DNA of 64,000 nucleotides from Pieris napi. Lineage: Eukaryota; Arthropoda; Insecta; Lepidoptera; Pieridae. A program made the position numbers and the translations under genes. The notes below the pieces were generated by a model. That model was not told the DNA's origin. It was given only the letters and a program-made list of their open reading frames with translations, and ran no database searches. Location of the stretch: NCBI RefSeq assembly GCF_905475465.1, contig NC_062242.1, positions 9,079,501 through 9,143,500 of the forward strand. The letters run 5' to 3'. Below are positions 43,092 through 56,016 of this stretch, piece by piece (positions within the stretch are counted from its first letter, which is position 1; each line of letters opens with the position of its first letter).

Positions 43092-45464
43092 AGTAGTTAT
43101 TTATCTTAATTAATTTAAACAAACATTACCTTAGTGTCAAATCAAGTTACCTATGAAATAGATTTTCTTCAAATTGGTTTAGTTTTATTGTGTTTGTCAA
43201 AGTCTTGTAATTAAAGTTACTGAATTATTTACACAATCATTCTTCATGCTTTAACCTTGCTACTTCCTTCAAGGACGTCAACATATCCGCAAGCCTGGCG
43301 CGCGGCGTTTCTGGTCTCAATTGTTTGTTTCCCCCTATCTGTTCTCTATGTTAACCATTATGTTTTAAGTATACAATTTACTCTCTGTGCCTTAGCTCAC
43401 CTCGGCTATTTGTGTTTAAAATCATGATGAAACGAGCGAATATTCATTATTTAGTTTTAAATTATTAATGAAGTACCCATTACTACACATTTTCATCTTA
43501 TTTTGATATCGGACAAACCCCGATCAGATATTAGAAAAAAAACTATCTGGTCGGGTGGTGTCGCCTGCCCAAATATATTGAAAATTTTGTTCAAGCTAAT
43601 GAATAAGAATAAATTGTTGTAATATTATTCCGGCAGGCGTAACTCGCTACCAAATCTATTTTAGGTATATATGAATATAGTCCTATTTATTACCAGACTT
43701 AACATATTACACTGATTAAAATATATAAATTATATTACCTTTTAAATAACGATAAATATTAATTAATTTACTATCAATTAAATTAAATTAAAATAAAGTA
43801 TTTGTTATTCTGCGTTAAACCAATGCAACAAGTATTGTTGTCCGTTTAAAACATTTTATTATATAATTTGTTTCGCTTTTATGCGTATTGTTTACATACA
43901 AACTATAATCAACATGTTTTATGCAGACATAATATTATAATGACTTGATTGAGATTGATGAGTATGAGAAACGTAACTTAAGAAAAATATTAAAATAATA
44001 TATAAAATTATTTATTGTACCCATCAAGAAATTACAGATAATAAACAATGTCAGTCTGAGCAATTTCAGCCGCTGGCAGCAGCCACAAGAAAAGTATGTG
44101 GCACTGTCCCGCTGACAATGTTTATAGAATTGCTTAGATTTAGACAGTGCGAGTCACAGATCAACTAATATATTACATTCTACAATATAATATAGGTATA
44201 GTAGGGCCAATTTAATAGATCACATATTTTGACATCTGTCAATTTTAGCCTATATAGGGAGGGACCTGCTTATATTGATCATCGATTATATTGAATTAAT
44301 CGATATAAACTTCAAGCATATGAAACTGGAACTAAGTTATTATGAAAAAGTAGTTATATTATTCTATTTAGCTGTTTTGATGTTGTTCTAGTCGATAAAA
44401 ACAGTTATCTATTTTTTAAATGTTTATTTATGGTGAAATAATCCTTGACAGGTAATCTTTGTAGTTAATTCGACTTAATAACTTTCGACTTTTAGGTACA
44501 TCGATTCCATACCTAGTATTTACAACGGTTTACTTACACAACATTGTAATGATTTTCCTTTAAAACAGAAATATTTTCTAATGTAAAATTCTGACAAAAT
44601 ACACGTAAACCACTATGAAAATTTGATTTGATTGCAGTAATAGTTTGCAAAGCTTCTTATCAATGATTCACTGCCTAATGCATTTATTACTTCAGCCATA
44701 TAATATGCTTATATGTATATAGTAATTTACTCACTATAACCTTTTATATGTTTGGAATACCAACATCATTTACAAGGATAACCTTGTCACAGACTTAAAA
44801 CCTAGTTATTATACAAATTAAGCAAGTACGGATTTCTCAAATTTCTCAACGATTTTCTTAATTTCTCAATTACTTTTATCAACACAAATGTTTCTAAAAT
44901 TCCTAAAGATAAAAATGAACGTACAAAAGGAAGACAAAGATTAAAAATCGTATACGTAACTGATAACTCCAATATTTTTGTTATAAATGAGTAGATGTTT
45001 TGCTAACAAATTATTATCTTCTACCAAATTCTACTAAAATACTATATGCTTCTTCTAAGATTGCACAGATTACTTTAACATATTAATATAAAACGTATTC
45101 GATTTAAGCGAGCTGTAGCCTGCGAGTGTGCGACTTATATCTATGTTCTTAGTCTGTGACGTGCTAACTGCTAAATAGTATTAATTATTAAATGTATAAT
45201 AGGTGACGTTTTAACGGGATTTTAAAATAATTATTTATTATTGTATTTAGGCTAAATTTTGTGTTCTTTTCATTGGGTTTTATGGGTTGTATAGAGAAGA
45301 ATAACTTATTAGTTCGAAGATTGTAGTTTAGTCATAGAACTAGAAAAATATGTTAGTTGCGGATTTTTAGTTTTTCGTAATTTCGTGATTAATTTTGTAT
45401 ATAATATATATACATATATTTATATGCTGAAGTCACAAATTTGAGGCAACATTTCGCTATCGCA
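43092..45464. other. AT-rich intergenic, nothing recognised
   Basis: 2.4 kb without a supported gene between the aerolysin-like pair and the first ABHD12-like gene. 43500-43640 has a moderately GC-rich patch ('ctatctggtcgggtggtgtcgcctgccc') that I cannot assign. Confidence 0.4.
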
Positions 45465-45474
45465 TATATAAATA
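45465..45474 (+). promoter_or_regulatory. Candidate TATA box of the first ABHD12-like gene
   Basis: TATATAAATA followed about 27 bases later by TCACACACT, an initiator-like site. It gives a leader of roughly 95 bases before the ATG at 45589. Confidence 0.4.
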
Positions 45475-45588
45475 ATCGAACGAATTGTTTACTCACACAC
45501 TGCTAATATTTATTACTAATTGCATTTAATTATCAAGTTCTCAGATTTTACTTTCTTAATTAAATATAACTAAATAATTGTGTAAAAG

Positions 45589-48500
45589 ATGCACCTACTT
45601 CTGTTTTGTTTACCCTTATACTCGATTGCGTAAGTATTTATATACATAGTTCATTCTTTTCATGATTTATGAATAATAATTGATAATTGAATGTTTACAA
45701 ATTGTTTCATACTTATTAATATTAGGTACAATATTAACCTTATTTGTATTAATTAAAGGTTTACAATTTATAAAAATTCTAATACTTTTCCAGGACATTC
45801 CTGCTAGGTGCCTCAATCACAGCGGGAATATTTGTTTTCCATGTAGCTGTTGTGCCTTTAATATTCAAGTATTCAAAATCATTTAAACAAAATATGATCT
45901 TTGCTAATTTTGGTATGTACTTTGCTCATTTCCTACTACCTAAGTTTCAGTGATTTATTTATTTACTTACCACCTTTAATTTTGTTAGGCATAGTTTGTT
46001 TAAAAGACTCTCCTTGAGTAAAAGGGATGTCAGTATTATTAAAACTTATTAACATCTATCATTAATCATATTACAGCATTGATGACTATATTCCATACAT
46101 AATTCTTTAGACAATACAATTTCATGGTAAAGGCCAGGCTATTGAAGCATAAAATTATTACAAATAAAAAACAAGATATTTGACATTAGAATAACTAGAT
46201 TTAAATTGTTATATGCATGAATTAATCCAATAGAAATATAGCACATATTACTTTAAAATTACTTAAGAATTATGTAGACAAATCCTAATCTGACTTATTT
46301 TACAGCTCAATGGCCTTTTCACATAGACTATGAGGACCCTGCAGCTAGCGGAATAGAAGGTGCTAGAAATATTAACATTGAGTATCAATCTATGGTTGAT
46401 AATTGCCCAGTTAAACTAGGTAAGCCCCTTTAATCTATCATCCTCACAGCTTTTTTCTCACAATACTGATTTATAAACACAATACAATGATGACTGTAAA
46501 AAAAGAGAGTAATAATAAGTCACTAATAAGTATTACTTTTTAACTAAATTTAGTTTAAAATGATATTAGTATGTGTATTTATCTGCCAATAAATCTTTTC
46601 CAAAAATTATTTTCCTTAAAAATTCATGAGTTTTTCACCAGCTTGGCCTTTTAACTTGTAACTATTATGTTTTGTCACCAGGTTTAAAGAAACCAAGCAC
46701 TTGAACTACTTTCCAAATTTGCTTGATTATTTCTTAAATAATATATAATGTGCAATTCCCCATAATAGTTATCTTATGAATATTTAATAATTTTGATAGA
46801 TATACAGTCAAAACCGTTTATAACGACATCGCTTACAACGACCTATAGGTTATTACAACCAGATTGTACGGTCCCGTCCGAATCCCTAGTAAACTATTCA
46901 GTAAACAAACCGCTTATAACAACATCGGATACAGCGACATATCGCTTACAACGACGAAATTTTATCGATATTCATCGGCTATAACGACCAACCGCTTCTT
47001 GTCTCAGCAAAACAAAACAATACAAACGATTTTAAATCTTATTTAGAGGCGTTGAATGAATATTTAGGCATATTATTACCTAAGCACTTTCTCCCAACGA
47101 ACAGTTTCAGCCAACAACGATTTCGGAGGCTCTTAACGCTGTAACGATTTTACAAAAATTTGTTGCCTTTAACGAACAGTTTGATACTGGTGATACTCAT
47201 ACCTTGAGGAGTATGAAACGTAAAATGCAAAAAATATTTGAGACTGGGCTAAAAAAAAACAGACCAAAATGACTGATTACTTTTGTACCTAATTATTTCG
47301 TAATAAATATTTTTGTTTCTTTTTTGACTCGTTTACATATTATAATATTAACATACCATATTATAACCCATACCTACCTATTCTAGATAGATAACTATGA
47401 TAATATAACTTGTATGTATTGTACATACATATGAACTATACTTGTGTGTATATAATATATGACATTGCTTATAACGACTATCGGATATAACGTCGGCAAC
47501 TATACGGTCCCTTCAATGTCGTTATAACCGGTTTTGACTGTATATATAATTAGAATGTTGTAATGAAAATGGACTTCGATCTATATGTTAATCACGTTTT
47601 TTATGATATGACGTACATTAATGATATTTAATCCATTAAAGATGTAAATCGTATATATACTAGTTTTCGTGTTACATAGTAAAATATATTTATCGGACGT
47701 AAAGTATTCTTAATGAGTAATTTGTATTTTCCCAAGCCTATTTATACAATTGAAATTAGTTTTATAATTTAATACTTGGTTTAAATAGCTTATTTATTTA
47801 TAAATCGTTCTTTGAATAAGAGCGAATGTTGAGACTTGGGGCCAAGTATGTGATGCTAAAGTCCAACTAAGTCGGCCTTGGGCCGTAATATTACATAATT
47901 TTTGACTTGGCTGTTTTTCTTTATGTATAAATCTTTTTTACCGAATTATGTAATTATTTTTTCCTTTGTATCAACATACAAGTAATTCAATAACAATTAA
48001 GCCACACTAATTTACTTCAAAAAGACCTAGATCAGCTGGTAATGTGGAGTCATTTGAACGGTATAAAACATAACACACCCAAGGACATGCCACATCAAGA
48101 ACAGCGCTCTAAGCGAAGTTAATCACGTTTGTGACCTTAATTTTTAAGTTATACTTCTTTAGGCGCGTTATGAAAAATTGATGAGAGTGAAATTTTACGA
48201 TACGCGCGTACCGTGACACAAAGTTAACAGAATGAAGTTGCCCACGGAAGATGCTACGGCATTGGACATAATTTAAAAACAACATACGAATAATAATAGA
48301 ATTTATGTTACACTTAACGTAAGAGAATAATAATAAATATTTATTTATTAAATTTTTCAAATGTAAACTGAACTTTATTGACTATAATGACTCCTTTTCC
48401 AGTATTTGATTATTTAATTGTAATTAATTATTTGCATGCAATCAAAAACTATTTTTAATAATGCCAAAGAAGTATAACTTCTTACGCGCGTACATAAGTA

Positions 48501-51500
48501 CACGCACCCTTTTTTTGTAATCCTTGTTTAAACTCATTAATTATAAGCATTTTGTTTTTGCACGCCGTTCACATCAGGCGAGGCCACACATTGGTTTATA
48601 ATTTGTGTAACTTGTTTCTATCCTTTATTGTTTTTTTCTTATGTGTGCTATAAAATTATATATAAATAAAGACCCATTCCAGATTTAGGCCTCTAATAAA
48701 TATTTACAATTATTAATACATTATTACAGGTATTTGGCATATCCTACCAAAGAGTAGCTATGAAAAACTAAAAGGTAGCTTTGAAGAGAGCTCGGATAAG
48801 GAGCAACTAAGCAAGCAGTTAGACGAAGAATTGGCCAATTCAAAATATCCTATCGTACTTTATTGTCATGGTATGACCATGTTCAGAACTATTAATGAAA
48901 TGTATAACTTCTTTTATCTATATTTCTTGTTGCTAGCCACTTCAAAGTTTAAAGTATAGGAATTTATTGAAATTATTAAATACATAGCAAATAAAAAATA
49001 AACATTATATATTTACCTACTTTATATACACATGTTCCTTCCAGAAATGTGTGGATCCCAAAGTTCAAAATTATTAAACCGATGATGAAACTCGGACTGT
49101 TGGAAAATAATTACAATAATTATTTTATTACAAGAAAAACATTTATCAATGTCGCAAATGTTTAGAGACACGAAGTTTAAATGATTTTTTTCCCAAAATC
49201 ATAATTTTATATATTTTTTAGGTAACTCGAACTCCCGTGCGGCATCTCATAGGATAGAGTTATATCAATTTTTTCAGAAAATGGATTTCCATACAATCGC
49301 ATTCGACTATCGAGGTAAGATTTTTATTATAATACGTCGTTTTTATTATAGCTCGTCCCGGCTTCGCACGGGTGGTTATTTATTTTTGAAACAATTTTTG
49401 TAGAATTTATTAATATGTTATTTAATATTGTGGAACATTTTTTTTGTTCTATCATTAATAGTTCTCGCAGCGCATGCGATAAAAGATATTTTATAGACCA
49501 TTTTTTAAACCGTGGGATACATTATTGTAGTTTTAGTAGGGATTCTTATTTTTTCTTGCAATTAAGCCTATATTAATCAGTGATAATATAGCATTCAAAT
49601 GGTGAAAGAAAGTTTTAAATCGGTCTAGTACTTTTTAAGCCAATTCGTTTCAAACAAATCTTTCCTCTGTATTATATTAGTATAGATAATAGATAATTTG
49701 TTGCTATGTAATTACTTTTTTATCATATCCTTTATCTCGAAAAAATAGTTGCTAACATAGAAACCAGGCTAGAGCACTCTAAGATATCATTGTATATATA
49801 ATTATCGTAAAAATATACTTGATATATCGTTTGCATTATGATATTAACAATCAGGTTGGTTGCCTTTTTAACTAAATTTAAATTTCGTGTACCTTCTAGC
49901 ATCCCATTATCCCAGACTAACGCGTTTTCAGATTGAGCTATACTCTGATTTTTCATTCCGTAGAATTCTGTCCCCATTCTGTACCCATGTACCTATAGTA
50001 AAACGTTTCGTGACCACCTAGTGACTCTTTATGCCTAAAAGTTACCATTATGTGGTGTAAAGTACTGGAAAGTCGAAAATAATATTAACAATAACGCGTA
50101 ATTCAATCCCCGCCCCGCATCGTAACGTTTTACAAAAGGATTCCCCCCTCCCCTCTCCCTCTCCCTAATTCGTTACTTAATACTTGAACGCTCCCTTACT
50201 CAAGTGACCTAATACAAAAATCACAAATATTTCAATATCACGAACAATATATAGAATTAACTTTAATTACTTTATTTTATTGTTTAGCTTGCATCACTAA
50301 TTCCAGGTTTAGTAAAAAAATAAAATGTTATCTTTATTTGTGCTGTTTAGGGACGTAATAATAACCACTTTTAATGTGGAGCACCGCACTTAATAAAATG
50401 GATACATTAACTAACAATAAAATGTGTCATAGACTCAGATTTTCCGACTCGTATTGAAATTGAAAAATGTGCCCGGCCAAAAAGGTTTGCCAACTCTGAC
50501 ATGTCAAAAATTGATAGCTGTCAGAATTCTAAGGAATTCAAAATCAGAGTATTCGTCTGGATATCCATAGTTCCCCTCACACTTTGAAATCGATTCCCGT
50601 TTAGTATATTTGTAACGAATAAAATTTCACCGATTTTATACATAATTTCACCATTAGAATGCTACCTTGAGTAACATAGGCTATATTTATTCCGAATTAT
50701 TTTAAAAAATAATTCATCTGTCTCTTTTCATCCCAGGGTAAACAAAATTTGACAGAAAGAGACGAAATGTCAACGACAGGGCGCAATAATAATTGTATCA
50801 AAGACCAATTCTTTTGCTTGTTTTTTCTAGGATATGGCGATTCAACAAATGTCTGTCCTACTGAAAGAGGGGTGGTGGAAGATTCACTAATAGTATATGA
50901 CTGGCTTAACAGCACCATTCAGTCCAGCTCTCAACGACCTGCTGTTTTCGTTTGGGGACATTCATTGGGTAAGTCCCGTAATCGTGATATTTTTTTTTGC
51001 AAGTCATTGGAGCGAAACAATAATTGTTACGCTGGGAAATGAACCCACGATACGTAATCCTACCTATAATTACATACTATATAATATAAAATGTATCTAA
51101 TTACAGCAAAAACAAATTTTTTTTTTGTTAGGTAGCTTCAGTAGGCAGTACTACCACAGATTAAGTCCCAATTTGTATCTCAAGTTAGGATCTAAACACT
51201 GTGTCAAACTTATGTAGAATCATTGATTAACTTGACAGCGCTGAAACATTATTGCTGATTTTTTTCTGATGTTTCTAATATTTTTTATTGAGAATTGACG
51301 TTGCCTAGAGAATCGAAAAATATTTTTTTTATACATTATCAAAAATTATTTTTATTTCTTAGGGTCTGTTTCACAATCTTCGGATGAGTTCCAAATTAGC
51401 TATTTATTACTTAGGTAGTGGTGGTAGGATAAACACTATTGTTGCGTTTCACAACTGTCAGATAGCGCTATTCGTCACATAAAGTCCAGCATAAGTTATG

Positions 51501-54181
51501 AGTCTGATGAAGTGTCAAATAGCACAATTTATCTTCCAAATAATTTATGTGTTGCTTAGCTATTCGGTACTTTATCCATACATTGTGAAACAGACCCTTA
51601 ATATATCTTAGTATGTTTACATGTTTTATTTATTGTACCGGTTACCTGGTACCTACTACCGGTTTTTCCAATTAGATTCTACATATATAAATTTTTATAT
51701 ATCTTAACTATTCCAGGTACGGGGATTTCCTCTCATTTAATGGGCAATCTCTCAGAATTGTCTCGCAATGTTCTCAAACGGGAGCCGTTGCCGAGACCAT
51801 GTGGACTGATTCTCGAAGCTCCGTTTAGTAATTTGGCAGATGCTGTAACTCATCACCCATTGTCCGCGGTAAGAAGCCACGCATAAATGACTTGTAATTA
51901 TTAGAGTTTAAAACTTCTATCATCTATATTATTGATATATGTATAAGAAAACAAAAATAAGCGTCTAAAAACTGAAATTTTTCAAATTGTAAAAACCACG
52001 ATTTTTTAATTTTTTTTGATACAATATAATCTACCGACATAATACATATTGATACCTTTTTATCATTATGTATTTGCCACTTGTATACGTATATTTCTGA
52101 TCACAACTATAGAACTTTCGAGTTATTTTAATATTTGTATTGAAATTTTCTCGTACATATCATTCTATAAGATTATTTATTATAAACATGAAATAGATTG
52201 ATGCTCTTATTTATAAAAAGTACACGTATTTGGCTGTCTCTTTTTATCATAGCGTAACCACAATTTGACAGAAAGAGACGAAACAGTATTTTAGTTAAAA
52301 TAGTGGTTCACTTTTTATAAAGTTTTGCTATTTTAATACAGTGTAAGTTGCATTATAAACCTTCTTTGGGTTTTTTGAAGTCGGTTGATAATGCTGTCAG
52401 TTAAAAATTAAGTCTTTAATAAATTTTTGTTTCTTAAAAATTTAATAAACTTTTTCACCTACTTTAATAATTTACATAAATCACGCCAAAGATGTCGTTA
52501 ATTCTAATATTTTAATTATTTAATAAATAGTTAACTGTCAACTTTTTATAACGTTAGTTTATAAATAACATTTATTGTTTAATGCAACATCAGTCGATCG
52601 AATTAATTTTCGACGCAAACAAAATCATAGAAAATCTATGAAACATTTTCAGCTTGTAAGATGGTTGCCATACTTCGACAATACATTCGTGTCGCCGTTC
52701 AGATCGAGCGAAGAATATTCCTTCAAGTCAGACTCACACTTGGCCAAGGCGAAAGAGTTGCCAGTTCTCATATTACACGCTAAGGATGACGTCGTCGTTC
52801 CCTTTATTGTGGGGCTTAAGGTTTGTATTTTATTTTTCGTAATTGAGACGTTGATTTTATGATATATAACGCATTTGACATCCGTTAAACTACCACTAGT
52901 AAGTTATTGAAACCAAACGTTTGTCTGTTTCAACTAGATAAATAGTATTATTTATAAATTTGGGATTTCTTCCATCGATTTTATATGGAAATAGAATTAA
53001 TTAGGCATCTAAGACAGAAATATATATATAGATATTATAGACAGACAAAAACTTCTTATAACAATAGTGCAATAACTCTGATTTATTATTATAAACTAAT
53101 TTATTGTAAAATATCTTAAATTATTTCCTCGCTTCATTACAGCGTCATCTATTATCGTAACATGAAACTACAGTATTTTGTTGTGCTTCGAACAGTTGCC
53201 ACTAGATGGAGCTAATTTTTATCCAAATATATGAGAGGTTAAGCCAAGCTAAAATCTATAATGGCTTGTAGAATCACTGAATTAATAATTATTAATTCAG
53301 TGATTATTATATATTTAAAATTACGTATAGATGTCTACTAAAGATATTAAACCTAACTATTTAATTATATTTTTATCATTATTTTCAACTTTCAGTTATA
53401 TAAATCAATATTGGAGTCGCGGAATAATGATGGCTCAAAAGTCAAACTACACGCTTATGACAAACAGCAAAACTTAGGTCATAAATATATCTGCCACGCC
53501 CGAGATCTAGAACAAGTTATTGGGTAAGTAGCCCCCCCTTTCGCAACACAAAATTTTTCACCTTTTAAGGCTTTCAAAACTTTTAAGGTTTTTGTTTTTG
53601 GTATCAGGAATCGAACCCTTAAGTTCTACGCTTAACACACTTCGTTAACCACAGACCATACAAATCTCATACTAGTTTATGAAACTGTTGCATTATAAAA
53701 CAGGACTAAAGAAATCAATATTAATTGATGATCATGTTTATATTATTTTTCTAGGCGCGAACTTTGTAGTCTATGGCACAAATCGTTTTACTTATCTGTG
53801 ACCATGTTTTATCTGTATTTTATTAAAAGCGCGCAATTAAATAGTCTACAAAAATGCATGTCTACATTAAAATGTTAAGTCAATTAAATTTTTCTTAATT
53901 AATTATATATTTATTATCATTACGCACAGTTTCTTAAACTATTACTTTGAAATGCTTCTCACACATTATTTTTGTTATTTCTATAATATCGAAATTTGAA
54001 AGGTAGATAGTAGCCGTTTCTCTGACTTACTGAATATGCATAAAAATATCATAAGAATCGGTCGAGCTGTTTCTGAAGAGTATGGAAACGAACATTATGA
54101 CACGAGAATTTTATACATTAGATGTTCATTTTTCTAATTTTTTAAATATTTTCCAGTGAATTCGTGGCAATGCATCACTAG
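45589..54181 (+). CDS. ABHD12-like: ABHD12-like membrane-anchored serine hydrolase, 372 residues, ten exons (copy 1)
   Basis: Exons 45589-45629, 45794-45912, 46306-46419, 48730-48870, 49222-49314, 50831-50968, 51717-51868, 52653-52820, 53396-53523 and 54157-54181; 1119 bases, in frame. An N-terminal hydrophobic helix (residues 3-38) then PLIFKYSKSFKQNMIFANF correspond to the membrane anchor and adjacent segment of vertebrate ABHD12. The alpha/beta-hydrolase core shows YCHGNSNSR (oxyanion region), FDYRGYGDS, the nucleophile elbow WGHSLG (Ser214), LILEAPFSN, HAKDDVVVPF (catalytic Asp, 311/312) and GHKYI (His351). ABHD12 enzymes hydrolyse lysophosphatidylserine and monoacylglycerols at the ER membrane, with the active site in the lumen. 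Substrate here is unproven. The human protein is longer (about 400), mostly at its N-terminus. Introns 3-9 hold a pogo remnant and several MITEs. A tandem paralogue follows. Confidence 0.88.
46805..47540 (+). mobile_element. Internally deleted pogo/Tigger element with transposase C-terminus
   Basis: Termini CAGTCAAAACCGTTTATAAC and GTTATAACCGGTTTTGACTG, flanked by TA on both sides (46803-46804, 47541-47542). 47108-47272 is open for 54 codons ending TGA (SEALNAVTILQKFVAFNEQ, then RSMKRKMQKIF), which resembles the tail of pogo/Tigger transposases. The DDE catalytic core is absent. Subterminal 'cttacaacgac'/'cttataacaac' repeats occur near the left end. It sits in intron 3 of ABHD12 copy 1. The small element at 26160-26344 shares its ends. 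Confidence 0.75.
49340..49690. repeat. Dispersed arthropod repeat ('gtcccggcttcgcacgggt' type)
   Basis: Begins with 'agctcgtcccggcttcgcacgggtgg' and ends 'aaatctttcctctgtattatattagtatagat', with 'aaatcggtctagtactttt' near the end. The same end sequence occurs at 10605-10635. Non-coding, in intron 5 of ABHD12 copy 1. Confidence 0.5.
49980..50195 (-). mobile_element. Truncated copy of the GGGAGCGTTCAAGTATTACGT MITE
   Basis: Reverse complement of most of the element at 56165-56428 ('aaagttaccattatgtgg', 'gtcgaaaataatattaacaa', 'ccccgcatcgtaacgttttacaaaa', 'taatacttgaacgctccc'). The left terminus is missing. In intron 5 of ABHD12 copy 1. Confidence 0.65.
50715..50770. repeat. Short palindromic repeat (CTGTCTCTTTT / AAAGAGACGAAA)
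   Basis: The same 55 bp motif occurs at 52233-52288, also in an intron of ABHD12 copy 1. Both have inverted CTGTCTCTTT...AAAGAGACG ends around 'aaatttgacaga', probably remnants of a very small MITE. Confidence 0.45.
51362..51597. mobile_element. MITE with GGGTCTGTTTCACAATC termini
   Basis: Left GGGTCTGTTTCACAATC and right CATTGTGAAACAGACCC, flanked by TTA on both sides (51359-51361, 51598-51600). A 3 bp duplication and such ends fit Harbinger-like or related non-autonomous elements. In intron 6 of ABHD12 copy 1. Confidence 0.7.
53998..54120 (+). repeat. 3' fragment of the CTAGCTGACCCGGC repeat
   Basis: 'aaaggtagatagtagccgtttctctgacttactga' to 'gacacgagaattttatac' matches the ends of the copies at 17610 and 23156. 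It ends 36 bases before the last exon of ABHD12 copy 1. Confidence 0.6.
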
Positions 54182-55439
54182 ACAAGAGAAGATGGTTGGC
54201 TTAATATAGACTGCTTTAGCTTAAATGCGCTTTTTTATTTGTCCTTTAGCAAACTTTACTCTATTATTGGGGATTTTTGGTATTGAAAATTTTTATTTAT
54301 TTCATAAATATTGTTTGATTAATCGACGTGTTAGTGAGAAATTTTTCTTTGTAATAACGAACGAATTTAATTGTCAATTAGAATTTATATTTTATTTTAG
54401 AGAAATATGATTAATTGTCACGTTAAATTAAAATATGATTTTATTTTGCGTACGGCTGTTTGCTAAAGATGACATTGCTTTCGCGGGGCTATAAGTACAA
54501 ACGTAAAACGTCAATTATTTATTGTATTTTTTTAAGAAACAAATTATTTATTCCATCTGTTTTATTTACTCCTTCCCTGAAAAAATAAAAACGTCATAAA
54601 ATTGTGTCACGAAGTTCCTTTCAGTTTTACATTTAAGCGCCATCTATCAATACATATATGAAACATTACCAAAAAAGGTTTTATAACGAACCGTCAAAGG
54701 TGACATTGCCATACAATTGCTTGCAAACTATGCCGTAATTTGTCACCAATTTATTAAATCATGTAAAAATATATTAAAATACAAAAAAATGAAAAAAATA
54801 GTCTAAAAATGGTTGTCTGGTGAGTTTAAATTAAAAAATGTTTCTTATATTGATATAATAGGGTGTTTACAACACCTATATAATATTGTTTCGAAGGTCA
54901 AGACGCATTTTAGGTTGCAGACCCAAGGAATGGAATGGTTCAAATACCTTATTCTAAAACGTGAATCTCACATCACTTATAGATATATTCGGTATAAAAT
55001 TTGATAGTTTTTATGACAAGTTTAGACCTTTTTCTAAATACCTAAGTATCTTGATAATCCATACAATGTTCAAAGACATGGTTTTCTGATCATATACAAC
55101 ATGATGCAACTAAACGCGCCTATTAGATAACAATCGTCTGCTTATCTGAAAACTTTAAAGTCGCAACCCAATTGCGATTAGTTTCGCTAGATATCCAACC
55201 CAAAATCTCCGGGTTATTGGACATGTGTGCCCACTAGGCCATATTGGTGATCCTTTCCTTTTTCTAACATTAATGTAGTGAATACATACAAATATCTGTA
55301 GATAAGCCCTTTAGCCCTGTCTCACCTCCCAAGAACGAGCAACAAAGCTGGGGCAGAGCAGGCGGAAAATAATAAATGGTTCTAATATAAAAGTCTTTCC
55401 TCTAACTTCGATTTTGTTCCCTTTGGAGTAGAGTCTCCA

Positions 55440-55690
55440 AACTCTTGAGTTCGTGGGGTTCAAGTGCACAGGCGCTGATTAAAGATTTAAATTGGCGGTT
55501 GGTAGATAAGTACCTACCGGTGACCCCAGAGCTGGTGCTTACTTCGCTTCCAGCGTTAAAGGTACACTGCCACAGGGACCAAACTTTCTAAAATTGTTTT
55601 AATTTTCTTTTCAATTATTTTTATTATTACTATGTAGATTGTAAATACTGTATATTTGATTAATAAATGTAAAATATATAAGTATGGATG
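55440..55690 (+). repeat. Decayed LINE 3' relic
   Basis: 'ggtgaccccagagctggtgcttacttcgcttcc' resembles the GDPRAGAYFA stretch of the LINE relic at 30890-31335. A T-rich region ending 'actatgtagattgtaaatactgta' follows, the family tail also seen reversed at 2395-2455. It lies just upstream of the second ABHD12 copy, where its first exon is expected. Confidence 0.45.
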
Positions 55691-56016
55691 TCTGCATCAA
55701 GAGGCTTAAGGTAACACCACACCAAGCTCTGTGGACAGCGAGTGCTAAATAATTAAGAGTCTTGACCACTTCTGGCGAATGCGTTATTAACAGACACCTC
55801 TATTTATATCCGTTTCCTAAAAAAATTATTGAAATAAAATACTTTGATCACTTAATTTTCCGCAAACTGTTGTCTTAATTTCACTTTTATTCAAATCCAA
55901 CGACACGATTTGGTTCAGGCGAGTTTTACACGTCGCCAAGATTTATATTAACTGGAAATTGACACCTTAATAGCCGTTATTTAGATTTTAGAAGTAAGTA
56001 GATATGTGTTCGACAG

